A stretch of 42,199 nt of DNA from Castellaniella caeni NBRC 101664 (GTDB lineage: Bacteria > Pseudomonadota > Gammaproteobacteria > Burkholderiales > Burkholderiaceae_B), in NCBI RefSeq assembly GCF_001592225.1, contig NZ_BCWN01000027.1:1-42199 (forward strand), written 5' to 3'. Both the position numbers and the translations under genes were made by a program. The notes under the pieces were generated by a model. The model was given only the letters and a program-made list of their open reading frames with translations, made no database searches and was not told the origin of the DNA. Numbering within the stretch: the first letter of the stretch is position 1; each line of letters starts with the position of its first letter. Shown here one piece after another: positions 31,586 through 42,128 of this stretch.

Positions 31586-32665
31586 ATGAAAAGCTCGATG
31601 CGCAGCCGCCTGGAACAGCTCAGCCACCGTCTGGCCGAGATCGACGCCATGCTGGCCGAGCCCGACAGCGCGAGCGACATGGATCGTTTTCGCAAGCTGT
31701 CGCGCGAGCGCGCCGAACTCGAGCCCGTGGTGCGGGTGTTCGAGTCCTGGGAGCGCGTCGTGGGCGACCAGGCCACCGCGCGCGAGATGCTGGCCGACCC
31801 TGACATGAAGGCCCTGGCCGAAGAGGAACTGGCGGGCGCCGACGAGCGCATTGCGCAGCTGGAATCCGAGTTGCAGATTCTGTTGCTGCCCAAAGACCCG
31901 GATGACGACCGCAGCGTGTTTCTGGAAGTCCGCGCGGGCACGGGGGGCGACGAGAGCGCCCTGTTTGCCGGCGACTTGTTGCGCATGTATTCGCGCTACG
32001 CCGAAGTGCGCGGCTGGCGCGTCGAACTGATGTCCGAAAGCGCCTCCGAACTGGGCGGCTATAAAGAGGTCATTGCCCACATCGAGGGCGATGGCGTCTA
32101 TGGCCGCCTGAAGTTCGAGTCGGGCGCGCACCGGGTGCAGCGCGTGCCCGAAACCGAATCCCAGGGGCGCGTGCATACGTCAGCGTGCACCGTGGCCATC
32201 ATGCCCGAGGCCGATGCCCAGGCCGCCGTGCAGATCAATCCCAACGACTTGCGCATCGACACGTTTCGCGCCAGCGGCGCGGGCGGCCAGCACATCAACA
32301 AGACCGATTCGGCGGTGCGCATCACCCACCTGCCCACGGGGCTGGTGGTCGAGTGCCAGGACGACCGCTCGCAGCACCGCAACAAAGACAAGGCCTTGCA
32401 GGTGCTGGCGGCGCGCCTGAAAGACCGGCAGCAGCAAGAGGCCCACGCCAAAGAGGCCGCCCAGCGCAAAAGCCTCGTGGGCTCGGGCGACCGCTCCGAA
32501 CGCATCCGCACCTACAACTTTCCGCAGGGGCGGGTGACGGATCATCGTATCAACCTCACGCTCTACAAGCTGGCCCAGGTGATGGACGGTGATCTTGACG
32601 AAATCACCAATGCGTTGCTCTCCGAACATCAGGCCGAGCAGCTGGCGGCCCTGGCGCTGGAATAG
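31586..32665 (+). CDS. prfA: Peptide chain release factor 1
   Basis: Recognises UAA and UAG in the ribosomal A site and triggers peptide release. It has 359 residues. The GGQ motif is at 233-235 ([16 protein letters not shown]), which PrmC methylates on Gln. The stop-codon-reading PxT tripeptide is P188-E189-T190 in [23 protein letters not shown], which identifies RF1 rather than RF2 (SPF). Start ATG 31586 gives the typical [12 protein letters not shown]-terminus. It is 6 nt before prmC, its modifying enzyme. Confidence 0.97.
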   Translation: MKSSMRSRLEQLSHRLAEIDAMLAEPDSASDMDRFRKLSRERAELEPVVRVFESWERVVGDQATAREMLADPDMKALAEEELAGADERIAQLESELQILLLPKDPDDDRSVFLEVRAGTGGDESALFAGDLLRMYSRYAEVRGWRVELMSESASELGGYKEVIAHIEGDGVYGRLKFESGAHRVQRVPETESQGRVHTSACTVAIMPEADAQAAVQINPNDLRIDTFRASGAGGQHINKTDSAVRITHLPTGLVVECQDDRSQHRNKDKALQVLAARLKDRQQQEAHAKEAAQRKSLVGSGDRSERIRTYNFPQGRVTDHRINLTLYKLAQVMDGDLDEITNALLSEHQAEQLAALALE

Positions 32666-32671
32666 GCCCCC

Positions 32672-33490
32672 GTGTCCACCTTGCGCGACGTCCTGGCGGC
32701 CAGCCCCTTGCCGCGGCTCGAAGCCCATGTGCTGTGGCGCCAGGTGCTGGGGGTGTCGCGCGCCTGGCTGATTGCGCACGATACCGACCCCTTGACCGCA
32801 GGACAGCTGGCGGCCTACCGCGCGCTCGAATCGCGTCGCCTGGCGGGTGAGCCCATTGCGTACATCGTGGGACACCGCGAGTTCTGGGGGCGTGATTTTC
32901 ACGTCACACCGGCGGTGCTCGTGCCGCGGCCCGACACTGAAGTGCTGGTCGAATGCGGCCTGGGCGCCATTGCGTCGCTGTCCGCGCCGCGCGTGCTCGA
33001 ACTGGGTACGGGCAGCGGTATCGTGGCGCTGACCCTGGCGCTCGAACGCCCGGATGCCCAGGTGCTGGCCACCGACGTGAGCGCGGCGGCGCTGGCCGTG
33101 GCGCAAATGAACGCACGGGCTTTGGGGGCAAAGCTATTGTTTTCCTTGGGGAATTGGTACGATACTGGGTTGAGTTTGGGCACGTGTGATTTGATCGTGT
33201 CCAATCCGCCGTACATCGATGCGCGGGATGCCCACCTGGTTCAGGGCGATCTGCGCTTCGAACCCTCGGTGGCGCTCACCGACGGGGCCGATGGCCTGGC
33301 CGCCTTGCGCATCATCGTGCACGGGGCGCCCGCTCATCTTGCCGCCGGGGGGGCGTTGTGTGTCGAACATGGCTGGGATCAGGCCGCCGCGGTGCGCGGC
33401 TTGTTCCAGTCGTCGGGTTTCGTCGATGTCGCCAGCGTCCAGGATCTGGCCGGCATCGAGCGGGTTACTTGGGGCCGCCTGCCGGCCTGA
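32672..33490 (+). CDS. prmC: Release-factor glutamine methyltransferase
   Basis: SAM-dependent N5-glutamine methyltransferase (HemK family) that methylates the GGQ glutamine of RF1 and RF2. 272 residues. Motif I is VLELGTGSGIVALTLA (109-124 region), and the catalytic NPPY is in IVSNPPYIDARD. The N-terminal helical domain binds the release factor (AWLIAHDTDPLT...YIVGHREFWG). Starts with GTG at 32672, 6 nt after prfA, so the pair is translated together. Short A/T-rich patch near 33120-33180 (LLFSLGNWYDTGLSLGTC) is unlike the rest in codon use, but the frame is intact. Confidence 0.96.
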   Translation: MSTLRDVLAASPLPRLEAHVLWRQVLGVSRAWLIAHDTDPLTAGQLAAYRALESRRLAGEPIAYIVGHREFWGRDFHVTPAVLVPRPDTEVLVECGLGAIASLSAPRVLELGTGSGIVALTLALERPDAQVLATDVSAAALAVAQMNARALGAKLLFSLGNWYDTGLSLGTCDLIVSNPPYIDARDAHLVQGDLRFEPSVALTDGADGLAALRIIVHGAPAHLAAGGALCVEHGWDQAAAVRGLFQSSGFVDVASVQDLAGIERVTWGRLPA

Positions 33491-33508
33491 TTTTTCAATG
33501 AGATCATC

Positions 33509-33850
33509 ATGAGCGAAGCAGTTCAATCCGAAGTCCAGAATTTCATCCGCGAAACGGTCACCGGTCATCCGGTCGTCCTGTTCATGAAAGGCACGGCCCA
33601 GTTTCCCCAGTGCGGGTTCTCGGCGCGCGCCATCCAGGTGCTCAAGGAAGTGGGCGTGACCAAGCTCGTCACGGTCAACGTGCTCGAAGACGCCGAAGTG
33701 CGCCAGGGCGTCAAAGACTACGCCAACTGGCCCACCATCCCGCAGCTCTACGTCAAGGGCGAATTCGTCGGCGGCACCGACATCATCAACGAGATGCACG
33801 CCAACGGCGAGCTGGCCCCCCTGCTCAAAGACGCCGGGGCCATCGAGTAA
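33509..33850 (+). CDS. grxD: Monothiol glutaredoxin (Grx4-type)
   Basis: 113 residues. CGFS active site at 35-38 ([14 protein letters not shown]) and the glutathione-binding [21 protein letters not shown] motif identify the CGFS glutaredoxins, which bind and transfer a bridged 2Fe-2S cluster instead of acting as disulphide reductases. Start ATG 33509, 18 nt after prmC. Its stop codon TAATG overlaps the ubiX start. The association with Fe-S and ubiquinone genes fits a housekeeping role. Confidence 0.96.
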   Translation: MSEAVQSEVQNFIRETVTGHPVVLFMKGTAQFPQCGFSARAIQVLKEVGVTKLVTVNVLEDAEVRQGVKDYANWPTIPQLYVKGEFVGGTDIINEMHANGELAPLLKDAGAIE

Positions 33851-34446
33851 TGCCGCCGCGCCGGCTGGTGGTCGGCATCAGCGGGGCGACGGGCGCGCAA
33901 TACGCCATTCGCCTGCTGCAGTTGGCCCGCACCCAGGCGGTCGAGACCCATCTGGTCATTTCCCCGTCCGGCGTGCTCAACATCCGCCACGAACTCGGGC
34001 TCAGTCGGCAAGACGTGCATGCGCTGGCCGATCAGGTCTACAGCCCGCGCGACGTCGGCGCCACCTTGGCCAGCGGCAGCTTTGCCACCACCGGCATGGT
34101 GGTGGTGCCGTGTTCCATGCGCACCCTGGCCGCCGTGGCCCACGGCCTGTCCGACAACCTCATCACGCGGGCCGCCGACGTCACGCTCAAAGAACGCCGG
34201 CGTCTGGTGATGGTGGTGCGCGAAACCCCGTTCAACCTCGCCCATCTGCGCAACATGACGGCCGTCACCGAAATGGGTGGCGTCATTTTTCCGCCTTTGC
34301 CGGCGTTCTACATGCGGCCCGCCTCCATTGACGAGATGGTCGATCATACGGTATGCCGCGTGCTCGAACTCTTCGACATTCACGTGCCGGGGCCGCGTTG
34401 GGAGGGCATCGCTCCCGCCACGTCCCATCCGCCCGCCGCCATCTGA
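33850..34446 (+). CDS. ubiX: Flavin prenyltransferase UbiX
   Basis: Makes prenylated FMN, the cofactor of the UbiD decarboxylase in ubiquinone synthesis, from FMN and dimethylallyl phosphate. 198 residues. VVGISGATGAQYAIRLLQLA is the flavoprotein start motif; GSFATTGMVVVPCSMRTLAAVAHGLSDNLITRAADVTLKERRRLV holds the conserved SFxTxGMVIxPCSM region; NMTAVTEMGGVIFPPLPAFY completes the site. The ATG overlaps the grxD stop (TAATG). Typically dodecameric and cytosolic. Confidence 0.96.
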   Translation: MPPRRLVVGISGATGAQYAIRLLQLARTQAVETHLVISPSGVLNIRHELGLSRQDVHALADQVYSPRDVGATLASGSFATTGMVVVPCSMRTLAAVAHGLSDNLITRAADVTLKERRRLVMVVRETPFNLAHLRNMTAVTEMGGVIFPPLPAFYMRPASIDEMVDHTVCRVLELFDIHVPGPRWEGIAPATSHPPAAI

Positions 34447-34479
34447 TCCGGCGGCCCCGATTCCTCACCCATTGCGCCC

Positions 34480-35691
34480 ATGATCAAGAAAGTCCCTGTT
34501 TCCCAGTTATGCGTCGGCATGTATATCCAGGATCTGGGAGGTTCCTTTCTGGATCACTCGTTCTGGCGCTCCCGCTTTCTGATTTCCACCGAACGCAAGC
34601 TGCGCAAGCTGCAGGGGTCGCGGCTCGAATGGGTCTTGATCGACACCCAGCGGGGCCTGGATGTCGGGCAGCAGGCCGAGACGGCTCAGCCATCGCCGGG
34701 TCAACCGGCCGCGCCGGGCGGCGCGGGCACCGTCGCCGCGCCGCCCGCGCAGGCCGAGCAGCAGGCGTTCGAGGACGCCAAAGAGATTCTCGATGAGTCG
34801 CGCGAGCAGGTGAAGCAGCTGTTCTCCGAGGCCGATCTGGGCAGCAAGATCGACATGAGCCATGTGCAGGGGCTGGTACAGGACATGGCCGATTCCATCG
34901 AAGGGCATCCGGATGCCCTCACCAGCCTGGCGCGTATCAAGAAGGCCGACCAATACCTGTACGCGCATTCGGTGGCGGTGGCTGCCCTCATGACCTCGCT
35001 GGCGCGCACCATGCGTTTGTCGGACGAGCACGTGCACCTGGCCGGGATGGCCGGGCTGCTGCACGATATCGGCAAGGTGCACGACCCCGACGAGATGTCC
35101 GGCAAGGTGGGCGGGCGCCAGATCCAGGCGCCCCAGGAAATCCAGCGCAAGCACCCGGCCGCGGGCGCCGCCATGCTGCGGCAGGACGCCAGCGTGCCCG
35201 CCGAGGTCATCGAGGTCTGCCTGCACCACCACGAACGCATGGATGGCACTGGCTTTCCCGACCAGCTGTCGGGCAAGCAGATCGGCCTGCTGTCGCGGAT
35301 GGCGGCCATCTGCAATTTCTACGACGAGATGACGTCCAGCCGCCCGTTTCGCAAAGGCTGGGATCCGGCTTTCACGCTCTTCAAGATGCTGAAATCCGAG
35401 GGTCAGTTCGACATGGACGTGCTGGGTGCTTTCGTGCGCACGGTGGGACGCTATCCGGTGGGCTCCATCATCAGCCTCACCAACAGCGAACTGGGCCTGG
35501 TCGTGGCGCAAAACCCCGACACCCCCGAACAGCCCGTCGTCAAGGTGTTCTATTCCATCCGCTGGGCGCACGCCGTGCCCGAGCGGCGGGTCAATCTGGC
35601 CGACCCGGATTGCGGCAGCGCCGTGCTGCCGGTGCGGGTGGCCATGGACTGGGCGCAGTCGGGCCTGCCGGTGCCGTCCATCATCGACTGA
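34480..35691 (+). CDS. HD-GYP-type protein with DUF3391 domain
   Basis: 403 residues, cytosolic. The N-terminal DUF3391-like domain (about 1-60; IKKVPVSQLCVGMYIQDLGGSFLDHSFW...LISTERKL) is followed by a Pro/Ala/Gly linker (65-95). The HD-GYP domain (about 130-330) has HD at 195-196 (LLHDIGK) and HHHERMDGTGFP at 249-260. The GYP signature therefore reads GFP; HD-GYP proteins with small changes can still hydrolyse c-di-GMP, but the change makes activity uncertain. Starts 33 nt after ubiX, possibly a separate unit. Its 3' end overlaps the convergent MFS gene by 11 nt. Confidence 0.9.
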   Translation: MIKKVPVSQLCVGMYIQDLGGSFLDHSFWRSRFLISTERKLRKLQGSRLEWVLIDTQRGLDVGQQAETAQPSPGQPAAPGGAGTVAAPPAQAEQQAFEDAKEILDESREQVKQLFSEADLGSKIDMSHVQGLVQDMADSIEGHPDALTSLARIKKADQYLYAHSVAVAALMTSLARTMRLSDEHVHLAGMAGLLHDIGKVHDPDEMSGKVGGRQIQAPQEIQRKHPAAGAAMLRQDASVPAEVIEVCLHHHERMDGTGFPDQLSGKQIGLLSRMAAICNFYDEMTSSRPFRKGWDPAFTLFKMLKSEGQFDMDVLGAFVRTVGRYPVGSIISLTNSELGLVVAQNPDTPEQPVVKVFYSIRWAHAVPERRVNLADPDCGSAVLPVRVAMDWAQSGLPVPSIID

Positions 35692-36874
35692 CCGCTTTGC
35701 GCGGCAGCCAGCGCCAGAACATCCAGGCGGCCAGCAGGCCCAGGCTGCCGATGGTCATGATGCCGACGGCCAGCGAGGCCACGGCGGTCAGCCCCGACAG
35801 CAGCAAGGGGCCGCCGCTGCTGCCCAGGTCGGTGATCTGGCGCCAGATGCCCAGAAAGACCGTGCGCCCCTCGCGCGGCGAGGCGTCGGCCCCGATGGTC
35901 ATGATGATGCCCGAGCCGATGCCATTGCCCAGGCCTAGCACCAGGCACAGCGCGAGCAGGCTGGCGAAGCCCGTTGCCATCCAGGGCATGGCGAGCAGGC
36001 TCGTGCCCATGATGAGCATCGAGGGCAGGGTGACCCACAGGCGCCCGCGAGTGTCCATGATCTTGCCCGCCGGGTAGAACAGCAGCATGTCCATGCCCCC
36101 CATGAGGCCGTAGATCAGCGCGGTGGTGGCGGCGTCCAGACCGATGTGATCGGCCCACAGTGGGATGACGATCTGGCGGCAGGCGCGCAGCGCGGATACC
36201 AGGGCGGTGGCGGTGCCCAAGGTGAGGAAAGCGCGGGCGTGCTGGCGCATCAGCGTACGCATGTGGATGCGCGCAGGCGCGGCGGCGCCAGTGGTGGCGC
36301 GCGTTTCGAGATCGGGGATGACGAGCGACAGGCCGCCCGCGCCCAGCATGGCCAGCACCGCCATCCAGTAGGCCCCCGACAAGCCCATCAGGTGGATGAA
36401 GCCGGCGGCGGCAAACGGCCCGATGAACAGGCCGATGCGCATGGTGCCGCCCAGGGTGGACATGGCGCGTGCCCGCATCTGCAGAGGGACGGCTTCCACC
36501 AGGAAGGTCTGCCGGGCCAGCAGGAAGACGGCGCTCGCCAGCCCGATCATGAAGACGCCCAGGCCGAGCAACCAGGGGCTGGTGGCCGTGAGGCACAGCA
36601 CCAGGGCCAGCAGGCTGAAGGCCGCCGCGCCCACCATGGCGCGCCGCTCGCCGTAGCGGGTGGCCAGCGCGGCGGCGGGCAGGTTGGCCACCAGCGAGCC
36701 GATGCCCACCAGCGCCACGATGAGGCCGGCCATGGCCGAACTGGCCCCCAGGTCGCGCGCGCTGAGCGCCAGTACGGGAAACATGGCGCCTTCGCCCATG
36801 CCAAAGAGCAGCGAGGGGCCAAAGGCGGGAAGCGCGATCTCGCGCAGGCTGAAGTCGGATGAAGGAACGGACAC
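35681..36874 (-). CDS. MFS transporter, 12-helix
   Basis: Inner-membrane major facilitator protein, 397 residues. Hydrophobic helices run throughout; the loop after helix 2 (ALATRYGERRAMVGAA) is motif A-like (G-x-x-x-D/R-R-x-x). TMRIGLFIGPFAAAGFIH is motif C-like, which suggests an exporter of the DHA1-like class. A central cytoplasmic loop is near residues 195-215. Start is GTG at 36874, with a poor ribosome site; no nearer ATG fits the N-terminus FSLREIALPAFGPSLLFGMG. The substrate is unknown. It is convergent with the HD-GYP gene. Confidence 0.88.
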   Translation of the reverse strand: MSVPSSDFSLREIALPAFGPSLLFGMGEGAMFPVLALSARDLGASSAMAGLIVALVGIGSLVANLPAAALATRYGERRAMVGAAAFSLLALVLCLTATSPWLLGLGVFMIGLASAVFLLARQTFLVEAVPLQMRARAMSTLGGTMRIGLFIGPFAAAGFIHLMGLSGAYWMAVLAMLGAGGLSLVIPDLETRATTGAAAPARIHMRTLMRQHARAFLTLGTATALVSALRACRQIVIPLWADHIGLDAATTALIYGLMGGMDMLLFYPAGKIMDTRGRLWVTLPSMLIMGTSLLAMPWMATGFASLLALCLVLGLGNGIGSGIIMTIGADASPREGRTVFLGIWRQITDLGSSGGPLLLSGLTAVASLAVGIMTIGSLGLLAAWMFWRWLPRKAVSR

Positions 36875-36942
36875 GCGTGTCGGCGGATGACAACGAATCG
36901 GTCATTGTCGCATGGCGTGCGTCGGATGCGGCCCCGGCCCCA

Positions 36943-36957
36943 GCCCCGTGGAGGGGC
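36943..36957 (-). other. Hairpin at the 3' end of the GGDEF-EAL gene
   Basis: GCCCC-GTGGA-GGGGC pairs perfectly two nt after the stop codon of the leftward GGDEF-EAL gene. No T-run, so not a clear terminator. Confidence 0.35.
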
Positions 36958-36959
36958 GC

Positions 36960-39560
36960 TCAGGCGCTGCTGCGTCGGCTGTGCGTCTGGCGTTCGTGCA
37001 CGATGGCCAGCCAGTCGGGGATCGGCATGGGGCGCGCCAGCAAGAAGCCCTGCAGCGCATGGCAGTCGTGCACGAAAAGAAAGCGCGATTGCTCTTCGGT
37101 TTCCACGCCTTCGGCCACCACGCGCAAATTGAGCTGGTCGGCCATGGCGAGGATGAGCTGCACGATGGCGATGCTGTCGGCGTCGTCGGGCACGTCCTGG
37201 ATGAGGCTTTTGTCGATTTTCAGCTCATACAGCGGCAGGCGCTTGAGATAGGCCAGGTTCGAGTAGCCCGTGCCGAAATCGTCGATGGAAAAACGGATGC
37301 CCAGGCGCGCGAGGGCCTGCATGCGCTGGGCGACGGCCTGGATGTCCTGGATGAGCACCCCTTCGGTGACCTCGAAGATGAGCCGGTTGCCGGGCACGCC
37401 CTTGCGTTCGAGCATGTCGCGCACGTATTCGACGAACTGGGCCTCCATCAGGCGCTTGGGGCTGATGTTGACCGACAGCGGGTAGATTTCCCCCAGCGCC
37501 TGCAAGGACAGCAGGGTGTCGCAGGCGACGTCGAGCGTCCAGGTGCTCAGCAGGTTGATGAGGCCGGATTCTTCGGCCACGGGGATGAACAGCGCGGGCG
37601 AGATGAGCCCGTGGCTGGGGTGGCGCCAGCGGGCCAGCAGTTCGCCGCCCGTGACGCGCCCATCCCGGCCGAACTGCGGCTGGATGTGCAGGGACAGCTG
37701 CGGCGTGTTGATGGCTTGCAGCAGGTCTTGTTCGAGCCACAGGCGCTGCTCGACCTCGGCCTGCAGCTCTTGTTCGTAGAAGGTGGATTGGTTGCCGCCC
37801 TGTTCTTTGGCGCGCTGCGTGGCCAGTTCGGCTTCGCGCATGATGGCGTCGGTCGAGGGGCTGTCGGCGTTGATGAGGGTGAGGCCGACGCTGGTGGTGA
37901 CGAAAGCGGGGGTATCGTCCTGGATGGACAGAGCGCTGCCGCAGATGGCGAGCCGCAGTTTTTCGGCCACGTGCATGGCTGTGCGGGCGGCGTCGTGTTG
38001 TTCGGTGCCCAAGCCGCTGAGCAGCACGACGAACTCGTCCGAACTGCTGTGGGCGACGAGGTCGTGCTCGCGCGTCAGGCGCACCAGGCGCTCGCCGATG
38101 CCGCGGAGTACCTGGTCGCCGAAGCGGTAGCCGTGGGTGTCGTTGATGCGCTTGAAACCGTCCAGGTTCACCTGCAGCAGTGCGCCATAGCTTTTGTCGC
38201 CCGCGACCCGCTGCATCAACTGGGCCAGGCGTTCGAGGGCCATGCGCCGGTTGGGCAGGTTGGTGAGGCTGTCGTAATAGGTGAGCCGCTGAGCGGTCTG
38301 CTCTGCCTGGATGCGGTCGGTGATGTCGGTGGCCACCACGCAGATGGCGTTGACTTCTCCTTTGGCGCCGAGCAACGGGGCCTTGATGGTGAACAGCGTG
38401 CGCGGCTTCTGGTCGTGCGGGCGCAGGATGACCTGCTCGGTGACGCTGCGGGCCTGGGTGTCGAACACGGCGCGGTCGCCTTGTTCGATGGACGCCAGCG
38501 AGGCGGGGTCGTGGATGAAGTCGGCGTCCCGCTTGCCGATGACGGCGCCCGGCCCGGCCCCCAGGAAGGCTTCGAGCGTGTGGTTGGCAAACAGGTATCG
38601 GCGCGAGCGGTCTTTGATGCTGACCACTGCGTCGATGCTGTCGAGGATGATGTTCAGCTGCTGCTCGCTGGTGCGCAGCCGCTGGCGCTGGTGGCGTACC
38701 TGGGCGCGCAGCCACAGCGTGATGAGCAGCGCCAGCGCCAGCAGGCCCGTGAGGCCGGCGATGATCCACAGGGCGTGCTGGCCCAGCGTGGAGCGCGGCT
38801 GCGGCGAGCGCCAGTGATCGAGCGTGCGGAAATAGAACGAGTTGGGTTCGGCCTGCCAGACCCCCAGATAGCGGTCGATGGCGGCCAGCACCGCCGGGTT
38901 GGCCCCCTTGGGCGTGGCGAAAAAGGCCTGGGTGGGCTGGAAAATGATGGACGTGGCCACCAGCCCGTAGACCTTGGCCGTCAGTTCGCCGATGTAGAAG
39001 TCGGCCGCCACGGCGTCGGCCTGGCGCAGATCGACCATCTGGAAGCCGTCTTCGAGCTTTTGCACCGGCACGAGCCGCGTCTTGATTTTCAGGGCCGCCA
39101 GGGTGGTGTTCAGGTAGTCTTGCTGAGCGGAGCCCGCCAGCACGGCCACGGTCTGCCCATCGAGGTCGGTGATGGAGCGCAGCTGGCGGGTGGCCGGGGC
39201 GAAAATCTGCGACCAGCTGTGCAGGGCGGGCACGTGATGAAAGTTATAGATCTTGGCGCGTTCTGGGGTGTAGTACACGTCGGGCAGCAGGTCGATCTTG
39301 TGGCTGCCCAGCAATTGCATGCACTGTTCCCAGTTGCACGCCTGGGTTTGCAGGCTCCAGCCCTCGCGCCGGGCGATTTCGTTCAGTAGCTCGCCCAGGA
39401 TGCCCGCAGGCTGACCCTGGGCATTGATGTAGACGTCGGGGCGTTGGTCGTAGATGCCGACCCTGAGCGTGAGCGCCTGGGCCTGGGCAGCAAACAGGGC
39501 CAGACCGAGGGTCAGGGCTAGCTGTAAAACCGCGAGAACCACACGGAAGGGCAGGCGCAT
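36960..39560 (-). CDS. Periplasmic-sensor PAS-GGDEF-EAL protein
   Basis: 866 residues, inner membrane. Signal helix 1-28, then an SBP_bac_3-like periplasmic domain (about 30-255; LTLRVGIYDQRPDVYINAQGQPAGILGELLNEIARREG). A membrane helix (about 268-290) precedes PAS (about 305-420, SIDAVVSIKD). The GGDEF domain (about 440-600) has SSDEF in place of GGDEF, so cyclase activity is doubtful. The EAL domain (about 620-860) keeps E of GGELLARW, N of NISPKRL, EVTEG, DDFGTGYSN, KIDKS, AEGVET and QGFLLARP, so phosphodiesterase activity is likely. ATG 39560 chosen because the signal peptide starts there. Probably senses an amino acid or similar ligand. Confidence 0.92.
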   Translation of the reverse strand: MRLPFRVVLAVLQLALTLGLALFAAQAQALTLRVGIYDQRPDVYINAQGQPAGILGELLNEIARREGWSLQTQACNWEQCMQLLGSHKIDLLPDVYYTPERAKIYNFHHVPALHSWSQIFAPATRQLRSITDLDGQTVAVLAGSAQQDYLNTTLAALKIKTRLVPVQKLEDGFQMVDLRQADAVAADFYIGELTAKVYGLVATSIIFQPTQAFFATPKGANPAVLAAIDRYLGVWQAEPNSFYFRTLDHWRSPQPRSTLGQHALWIIAGLTGLLALALLITLWLRAQVRHQRQRLRTSEQQLNIILDSIDAVVSIKDRSRRYLFANHTLEAFLGAGPGAVIGKRDADFIHDPASLASIEQGDRAVFDTQARSVTEQVILRPHDQKPRTLFTIKAPLLGAKGEVNAICVVATDITDRIQAEQTAQRLTYYDSLTNLPNRRMALERLAQLMQRVAGDKSYGALLQVNLDGFKRINDTHGYRFGDQVLRGIGERLVRLTREHDLVAHSSSDEFVVLLSGLGTEQHDAARTAMHVAEKLRLAICGSALSIQDDTPAFVTTSVGLTLINADSPSTDAIMREAELATQRAKEQGGNQSTFYEQELQAEVEQRLWLEQDLLQAINTPQLSLHIQPQFGRDGRVTGGELLARWRHPSHGLISPALFIPVAEESGLINLLSTWTLDVACDTLLSLQALGEIYPLSVNISPKRLMEAQFVEYVRDMLERKGVPGNRLIFEVTEGVLIQDIQAVAQRMQALARLGIRFSIDDFGTGYSNLAYLKRLPLYELKIDKSLIQDVPDDADSIAIVQLILAMADQLNLRVVAEGVETEEQSRFLFVHDCHALQGFLLARPMPIPDWLAIVHERQTHSRRSSA

Positions 39561-39800
39561 AAATGGGGTTGACCTGAGTGAGAGCGTGCCGGCTTGCGGA
39601 GCACGCCCTGTCTGGCTGAGGGTGGCGAATGGCCGCAGGCGGCGTATGAATCGGAGACTCCTGACGCCATCATACGGGCTGTGCATGCCCGCCAATGGAT
39701 CACACAGCATGGCGGAATGTCAACAGTTTTGCGAATTGTGGGGGGGCGCGGCACGCGGCGTACAATCCGGTGAAGTCTCCGTTCTCCCAAAAGGTGAATC
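39561..39800. promoter_or_regulatory. Divergent promoter region of the sensor gene and kbl
   Basis: 240 bp. TACAAT (39761-39766) about 35 nt before kbl is a plausible -10, with TTGTGG (39736-39741) a weak -35 at 19 bp. AAAAGGTG lies 5-6 nt before the kbl ATG. No clear operator is seen. Confidence 0.4.
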
Positions 39801-41003
<1,203 letters not shown>

Positions 41004-41027
41004 GCCCGGCTCGCGCTGTTTCGCCGT

Positions 41028-41053
41028 TGCGCTGCGCCTGGCCGCGCAGCGCA
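41028..41053 (+). other. 10-bp hairpin between kbl and tdh
   Basis: TGCGCTGCGC-CTGGCC-GCGCAGCGCA, perfect arms, in the 99-nt spacer. Without a T-run it is probably not a terminator; it could set relative mRNA stability of the two genes. Confidence 0.5.
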
Positions 41054-41102
41054 GGCGGGCAGGCGCCATTGTCAACACTGATCATTTCATACCGGAGTTC
41101 TC

Positions 41103-42128
41103 ATGAGAGCCTTGGCCAAGATGCAGCCCGCTGTGGGGCTGGAACTGGTGGACGTCCCCAAGCCCACCATTGGGCATAACGACGTGCTCATCCGCATTCG
41201 CAAGACCGCCATTTGCGGCACGGATATTCATATCTGGAAATGGGACGAATGGGCCGCCCGCACGATTCCCGTGCCCATGCACGTGGGCCACGAATACGTT
41301 GGCGAAATCGTCGAGGTCGGGCAGGAAGTCCAGGGCTTCAAGGTGGGCGATCGCGTCTCGGGCGAAGGTCACATCACGTGCGGGCACTGCCGCAACTGCC
41401 GGGCAGGGCGCCGCCACCTGTGCCGCAACACCCAGGGGGTGGGCGTCAACCGCCCCGGCGCCTTTGCCGATTACCTGGTGATTCCGGCCTTCAACGCCTT
41501 CCGCATCCCGGATGACGTGTCCGATGACGTCGCCGCCATCTTCGATCCCTACGGTAATGCCACCCACACGGCCCTGGCCTACGATCTGGTGGGCGAAGAC
41601 GTGCTCATCACCGGCGCGGGCCCCATCGGCGCCATGGCCGCCGCCATTGCACGCCACGTGGGCGCGCGCAACGTGGTGATCACCGACGTCAACGACTATC
41701 GCCTTGATCTGGCGTCCCGCATGGGGGCCAGTCGCACGGTCAACGTGGTGCGCGAAGACCTGCGCGACGTCATGAAAGAACTGGGCATGACCGAAGGCTT
41801 TGACGTGGGGCTGGAAATGTCGGGGGTGCCCAGCGCCTTTGCAACGATGCTCGAGCAGATGAACCACGGCGGCAAGATCGCCATGCTGGGCATCTTGCCC
41901 GATGGCGTGGGGGCGGCCTGGAGCCAGGTGATTTTCAAGGGGCTCGAAATCAAGGGCATTTATGGCCGACAGATGTTCGAGACTTGGTACAAGATGGTGG
42001 CGATGCTGCAAAGCGGGCTCGACCTGTCGCCCATCCTGACGCACCGCTTTCCGGTGGCGGACTATCGCCAGGGGTTCGAGGCGATGCTGTCGGGGCAAAG
42101 CGGCAAGGTGGTGCTTGACTGGCAGTAG
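41103..42128 (+). CDS. tdh: L-threonine 3-dehydrogenase
   Basis: Zinc-dependent medium-chain dehydrogenase that oxidises L-threonine to 2-amino-3-ketobutyrate with NAD+, feeding Kbl. 341 residues, the standard length. Catalytic zinc site [13 protein letters not shown] and [12 protein letters not shown]; structural zinc cysteines in [20 protein letters not shown] fold [52 protein letters not shown] is typical of Tdh. ATG 41103 follows CCGGAG by 6 nt. Confidence 0.97.
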   Translation: MRALAKMQPAVGLELVDVPKPTIGHNDVLIRIRKTAICGTDIHIWKWDEWAARTIPVPMHVGHEYVGEIVEVGQEVQGFKVGDRVSGEGHITCGHCRNCRAGRRHLCRNTQGVGVNRPGAFADYLVIPAFNAFRIPDDVSDDVAAIFDPYGNATHTALAYDLVGEDVLITGAGPIGAMAAAIARHVGARNVVITDVNDYRLDLASRMGASRTVNVVREDLRDVMKELGMTEGFDVGLEMSGVPSAFATMLEQMNHGGKIAMLGILPDGVGAAWSQVIFKGLEIKGIYGRQMFETWYKMVAMLQSGLDLSPILTHRFPVADYRQGFEAMLSGQSGKVVLDWQ

